Below are positions 60,741 to 64,000 of a stretch of 64,000 nt of DNA, in pieces (positions within the stretch are counted from its first letter, which is position 1; every line of letters begins with the position of its first letter). A model generated the notes under the pieces. The model did no database searches. It was not told where the DNA came from and was given only the letters and a program-made list of their open reading frames with translations. The position numbers were made by a program, and so were the translations under genes. Source of the stretch: Nocardia aurea (lineage in GTDB: Bacteria; Actinomycetota; Actinomycetes; Mycobacteriales; Mycobacteriaceae). The stretch lies in NCBI RefSeq assembly GCF_003123685.1, contig NZ_QCYJ01000172.1, positions 232,822-296,821 of the forward strand, given 5' to 3'.

Positions 60741-61637
60741 GTGACCAGCGTATCGGTCGCGGGGCGGTCGGATCTGACCGATGCCCAGTGGGCGCGGCTG
60801 GAACCGTTGCTGCCTCGTGGCAAGAAGGCGGGCCGACCGCCGAAATGGAGCAAACGACAACTCATCGACGGGATCCGGTGGCGGACCCGGGCAGGAGTGC
60901 CGTGGCGGGACCTGCCACCGCAGTACGGGCCCTGGCAAACGGTCTACGGACTGTTCCGGCGCTGGCAACGCGTCGGGAACTGGGCCTTCATCCTCAAAGC
61001 ACTACAAGCCCTCGCCGACGCCGCGGGCATGATCGGCTGGCAGATCGGTGTGGACTCCACGATCATGCGCGCCCATCAACACGCTGCCGGTGCCCGCCGT
61101 GACGGGCAGCGACAGCGGGAACCACCCGGCGGATGTGACACCAAGCCACGAGACCATGGGTTGGGTCGGTCGCGTGGTGGCTGGACGACCAAACTGCACC
61201 TGGCCTGCGAGCAGGGCATGCGTCCATTGTCGTTGCTGCTCACACCCGGTCAAAGCGGTGACAGTCCACAGTTCGTCGCGGTGCTGGAAGCGATCCGGGT
61301 GCCTCGGCTCGGGCTGGGCAGACCACGAGTACGACCCGAACGCGTGCTCGCGGACAAGGCATACTCCTCCCGCGCCAACCGTGAATATCTACGGCGGCGC
61401 GGTATCAAGGCCACCATCGCGATCCCCGACGATCAGGCCCGACACCGCAGGAACCGAGGCCCTCGGGGTGGGCGGCCACCCACGTTCGACCCCGACATCT
61501 ACCGGGGCCGCAACACCGTCGAACGCGGTATCAACCAGCTCAAACACCATCGTGCCGTGGCGACCCGATTCGACAAACTCGCAGTCCGCTACCTGGCCAC
61601 GATCCAAATCGCGGCCATCAACCAGTGGCTACGCTGA
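60741..61637 (+). CDS. IS5 family transposase
   Basis: The 298-residue DDE transposase in a single frame has an N-terminal DUF4096-type region (SDLTDAQWARLEPLLPRGKK), then D105 in GVDSTIMRAH, D205 in VLADKAYSS and E261 in NTVERGINQLK, giving an intact DDE triad. It starts at GTG 60741, and the ribosome binding site lies in a hairpin. Many relatives need a programmed frameshift; this one does not. The element is probably still able to move. Confidence 0.93.
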   Translation: MTSVSVAGRSDLTDAQWARLEPLLPRGKKAGRPPKWSKRQLIDGIRWRTRAGVPWRDLPPQYGPWQTVYGLFRRWQRVGNWAFILKALQALADAAGMIGWQIGVDSTIMRAHQHAAGARRDGQRQREPPGGCDTKPRDHGLGRSRGGWTTKLHLACEQGMRPLSLLLTPGQSGDSPQFVAVLEAIRVPRLGLGRPRVRPERVLADKAYSSRANREYLRRRGIKATIAIPDDQARHRRNRGPRGGRPPTFDPDIYRGRNTVERGINQLKHHRAVATRFDKLAVRYLATIQIAAINQWLR

Positions 61638-61660
61638 CCGACTTTGAAAACACGACCTAG

Positions 61661-62039
61661 CCGCCGACGGTATGGGCTGTACCCTTTGCACCCTTCGACG
61701 AATCGAGAGGGCGCCCCAAGGGACGACCGGTTCGGGGACAGCGGCGCGCGAGGTTTGCCGGGGCAGTCAGCTATCGGGAAACTGGTTGCTAGTTCTGTCG
61801 TACGACAACAGAACTAGCCGATACAGATAGATTGCTGGTGATGGTCAGGGGAGTCGGGGAGCTTCACCGCCGTTCGGCGGATCCGCGGCTCCCGGCTCAG
61901 ACCACTGACACTTTCCTACGGACTCGCACCCACATCCGCAGCCCCACCAAGCCGAAACCCTGCCCTACCGGCCGACTGCGACATAATCGCCCGAAATTCG
62001 GCTGATGCTACCCGGTAGAGGCCTGCCCCGGCCGGATTG
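61661..62039. other. Intergenic region with a strong palindrome
   Basis: There is no gene in these 379 bases. A nested palindrome at 61789-61817 is listed separately. Confidence 0.4.
61789..61817. repeat. 29-bp inverted repeat with inner palindrome
   Basis: CTAGTTCTGT (61789-61798) pairs exactly with ACAGAACTAG (61808-61817) across a 9-base centre; within it TGTCGTACGACA (61796-61807) is also a perfect palindrome. It could be an operator, a terminator or a recombination site. Confidence 0.7.
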
Positions 62040-62290
62040 TCAGTCGAGCCAGATCAGGCCGATCCCGACGACGCGGCGCTGTTGTTCGAGGATCAGATAC
62101 ACCAGCAGGGCCTCGCTGTTCGGGCCGAACACCATCTTGCGCAGGTTGCCCTCGGGATTGCGTGGCCAGAAGGGGTCCACGGTGTGAGTTCGAGGAAGGC
62201 GATCAGCTCGGCGAAACGCTCCAGCAGTTCGATCGGCATCCCCGCGAGTACCTGGCCGACCTCGTCGGCCTGCTCGTAGGAGTACGAGCG
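62040..62290 (-). pseudogene. RelE-like toxin-type gene, frameshifted
   Basis: Two overlapping frames join into one sensible protein: SYSYEQADEVGQVLAGMPIE, LLERFAELIAFLELTPW, then, one base shifted, PFWPRNPEGNLRKMVFGPNS and ALLVYLILEQQRRVVGIGL, ending IWLD. Adding one G in the TGGACC run near 62176 would restore it. The pattern resembles RelE/ParE-like toxins found beside DUF6247-type genes. There is also no usable start codon. Confidence 0.55.
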
Positions 62291-62294
62291 GCGG

Positions 62295-62630
62295 CTATTG
62301 GGCGAGCCGGGCGGCGATCATGGCGCGGACCTCGGCCGCACTCGTGGTCGGCACCGGGCGGCCCTGCTCCAGGTCGGCCACCACCGCGAGCATCCGCTCG
62401 TGGGCGGCCACGCCCTGGCGCTGGGTGAGGTCGGCGACCACCCGCCACCCGGCCAGTACCGACAGCACACCGGTCAGGTCCAGCGACTCCGCGGCCGCGG
62501 TCATCTCTTCCCGGTACTGGCGCTCGAACTCGGCGCGATCGGCGGCCACCAGGGCGTCACGGATCGCAGCCGGTGTGGTCGGTGCGACCAACGCGGGACC
62601 GACCGCTGGTGTGGGCTGAGGCGAGGCCAT
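62295..62630 (-). CDS. DUF6247-like protein, possible antitoxin
   Basis: The 111-residue protein (TPAAIRDALVAADRAEFERQ, YREEMTAAAESLDLTGVLSV, LAGWRVVADLTQR) resembles DUF6247 proteins, which commonly precede a RelE-like gene in actinobacteria. ATG 62630 directly follows a G-rich run; GTG 62660 is in frame and 7 bases past a -10-like TATAGG, so a leaderless longer form is possible. The partner gene downstream is frameshifted. Confidence 0.6.
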   Translation of the reverse strand: MASPQPTPAVGPALVAPTTPAAIRDALVAADRAEFERQYREEMTAAAESLDLTGVLSVLAGWRVVADLTQRQGVAAHERMLAVVADLEQGRPVPTTSAAEVRAMIAARLAQ

Positions 62631-62889
62631 CCCCCTCACGATATCCCGCGACGCGAGCACCCGGCTGCCTATACTCGATTCCGCGAGCCGGGAGACGTAT
62701 TCAACTGTCGCGAATTCTCAGACATGGGTCGGCGGCCGAGACCCGTCGGTATCAGTAGAAAGTCAACGTCCCAACCATGGCCCGCGCCCGCTGAGCGCAC
62801 CGCCGATCCTGATGAGCGTGCCTGTCTGGTCCAGCGGCACACTTACGATGATTCGACAGGCTTGCATTTCATCGGAAGACAGGTGCTTC

Positions 62890-63276
62890 GTGGACTACCG
62901 GCAGTTGTTCGTCGAGATCAGCAAGAGGCCGGGCATTTATGGCCTCGACGGCTCCTTCGGGCAGTTCGTTGCTTTCCTCAATGGTGTTGACGCCGGCAAC
63001 GACTGGCGACTGCTGACCGGTTTCCGGGAGTGGCTTGTCGTCAGACTCGGTGACGGGAACAACCTCGTCTGGTCGGGCCTGGTCCTGCATCTGGCCTTTC
63101 CGAGCCAGCAGTCGGGTTGGCGGGAACTGGTGGCCGATCCGCAGGACAATCGGATTGCGGTGGACATGCTGTTCGGACTGCTCGATGAGTTCCTCACACG
63201 ACGCACCGAACATGGCGAGCTGGTGCGGATCTTCGATGAGTATCTGACCTGGCTCAAGGCGCAGAGCTGGAGTTGA
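62890..63276 (+). CDS. Hypothetical protein
   Basis: The 128-residue soluble protein (VDYRQLFVEISKRPGIYGLD, FREWLVVRLGDGNNLVWSGL, LFGLLDEFLTRR) belongs to a family I have seen annotated only as hypothetical in actinobacteria. Its size and Trp/Leu content recall immunity-type proteins, but this is not shown. GTG 62890 is chosen as it begins the conserved part. No neighbouring toxin gene was recognised. Confidence 0.6.
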   Translation: MDYRQLFVEISKRPGIYGLDGSFGQFVAFLNGVDAGNDWRLLTGFREWLVVRLGDGNNLVWSGLVLHLAFPSQQSGWRELVADPQDNRIAVDMLFGLLDEFLTRRTEHGELVRIFDEYLTWLKAQSWS

Positions 63277-63319
63277 GCCATCGACCCCGACAGGGGTTCC
63301 GGACTGGTGAGGTCGCGTA

Positions 63320-63491
63320 TTGAACTGCCGTGGGATCTGTCTGGTTCCCAGCCTTTGGGTGATCGTGTGTGGGGGCCGGTTGCGTAGCGGGTCCAGACAC
63401 CGCCTGTCTGGGCGGCGAGTCGGGTTGTGGTGGTGTAGTGGTAGTTCAGGGCGTCGGCGACGACCGGAGCGGGCATGTCGAGGACCCTCAT
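63320..63491 (-). pseudogene. C-terminal tail of a tyrosine integrase
   Basis: The frame from 63491 reads MRVLDMPAPVVADALNYHYT and TTTRLAAQTGGVWTRYATG, typical of the end of actinobacterial integrases, including the tyrosine near the C terminus. Everything upstream of it is missing; a TPR fragment starts at the break. Confidence 0.55.
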
Positions 63492-63778
63492 CACCCGCAG
63501 CGATCTCGCTGGTTCCTACCAGTCGGCAGGACGGGCCAGCGAAGCGACCGATCTGTTCGAGCAGCTGCTCCCCGATTGCGAGCGGGTCCTCGGCCCTGAC
63601 CACCCTCGCAACTCGCAGCGGTCTCGCTGGTGCCTACCGGTCGGCGGGGCGGGTCGCCGAGGCGATCCCGCTCTAGGAGCGGACCCTCACCGAGAGCGAG
63701 CAGATCCTGGGCCTCCACCATCCGACCACCAGGAAAGTCCGTCGCAATCCCTACAGAGCACGCAAGCAACAGCCGTAA
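63484..63778 (+). pseudogene. TPR protein fragment with frameshift and stop
   Basis: Two TPR units are recognisable: LITRSDLAGSYQSAGRASEA with LPDCERVLGPDHP, then, in another frame, TRSGLAGAYRSAGRVAEAIP, a TAG stop, and ERTLTESEQILGLHHPTT. These resemble the C-terminal repeats of NB-ARC/TPR proteins. The gene is broken by a frameshift near 63611 and a TAG near 63674. Confidence 0.6.
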
Positions 63779-63833
63779 TGGCCCATCAAAGGGCCTGGGG
63801 ACAAGCCCGATCCGGCCCGTTGAGGACCGCACT

Positions 63834-64000
63834 CTACTTCGGCACGGGCAGTAGATCGTCCAGGACTGCGCGGCCGATTCGCCCGATCAAGTCGATGACG
63901 GTATCGGTGATGACGCCTGCGGCGTGGATGACTTGGTCTCGGGCGGCGTTCAGGGCGATGGTGAAGCCGGCTCGGTCGGGGGTGGCCGTGGGGTGGTTGG
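63834..64000 (-). CDS. Transposase C-terminal part (IS4-like), running off the window
   Basis: The last 54 codons of a minus-strand gene: TPDRAGFTIALNAARDQVIH, VITDTVIDLIGRIGRAVLDD, LLPVPK. This matches the C-terminal end of IS4-type transposases common in Streptomyces and Nocardia. It ends a little earlier than usual, so it may be truncated; the rest lies outside the window. Confidence 0.6.
   Translation of the reverse strand, partial: NHPTATPDRAGFTIALNAARDQVIHAAGVITDTVIDLIGRIGRAVLDDLLPVPK

Larger units (their letters stand above)
60590..61656 (+). mobile_element. IS5-family insertion sequence, apparently complete
   Basis: A 1067-bp element with one intact transposase gene. The ends are imperfect inverted repeats: GCGGTGTTTCAAAGTGG on the left and GTCGTGTTTTCAAAGTCGG on the right (read inward). 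The tetranucleotide CTAG flanks both ends (60586-60589 and 61657-61660), fitting the YTAR target duplication of IS5-type elements. The exact ends could differ by a few bases. Confidence 0.85.

Overview
The window is chromosomal DNA of a high-GC mycolic-acid actinomycete, most likely Nocardia or a close relative. The reasons are the strong GC bias at third codon positions, the frequent GTG starts, the F420-type flavin enzymes, the actinobacterial ileS T-box, and a gene order recalling two stretches of the Mycobacterium tuberculosis chromosome as I remember it: fxsA-lnt, and cobN/cobG/cobH/cobIJ/cobK/cobL through Rv2073c-Rv2074, pepE, 5'-3' exonuclease, DUF4333 protein and helY. No rRNA, intact tRNA or CRISPR array was seen.

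Layout. 1-0.4 kb: start of a non-ribosomal peptide synthetase running off the window. 0.9-5.5 kb: lnt, an amidohydrolase, fxsA and a NarL-type response regulator, all on the minus strand. 5.7-10.9 kb: a large DUF4132-like protein, a histidine kinase, a TSUP exporter and a TetR regulator. 11-14.6 kb: a tldD/tldE-like pair and a DUF4333 protein. 14.7-17.6 kb: a flavin enzyme, a PadR/VOC pair and a map/XRE pair. 17.7-21.1 kb: ileS behind a T-box riboswitch. 21.1-29.6 kb: regulator/enzyme or regulator/transporter pairs (SDR/TetR, LuxR/FAD oxidase, MFS/TetR) and an MHYT membrane protein. 29.7-48.7 kb: the aerobic cobalamin cluster (cobN with a cobalamin riboswitch, cobG, cobH, cobIJ, cobK, cobL) mixed with a TetR/MFS pair, an epoxide hydrolase, a WYL regulator, a DDAH-like enzyme with an Lrp regulator, a PadR gene and two related secreted proteins. 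48.8-55.1 kb: F420-type flavin protein, Xaa-Pro peptidase, 5'-3' exonuclease, DUF4333 protein and helY.

After helY (55.1 kb) the conserved order stops. The last 9 kb is a decayed accessory zone. It holds an AbrB-like gene, fragments of integrases, an MFS exporter, a MerR regulator, TPR and toxin-like genes, small hypothetical genes, a PAS-ANTAR protein, one intact IS5-type element and the tail of a second transposase.

The strongest regulatory signals are the ileS T-box, the cobN riboswitch, twin operator-like repeats between map and an XRE regulator, paired or single palindromes in most of the divergent regulator/target gaps, and a hairpin at the IS transposase start that would hide its ribosome binding site. 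The most unusual gene-level signals are a cobK with no standard start codon (CTG overlapping the upstream TGA), and a secreted-protein gene in the position where mycobacteria carry cobM. I see no clearly new defence or biosynthetic system. The DUF4132-like gene lodged between a response regulator and a histidine kinase is the best candidate for an uncharacterised signalling unit.
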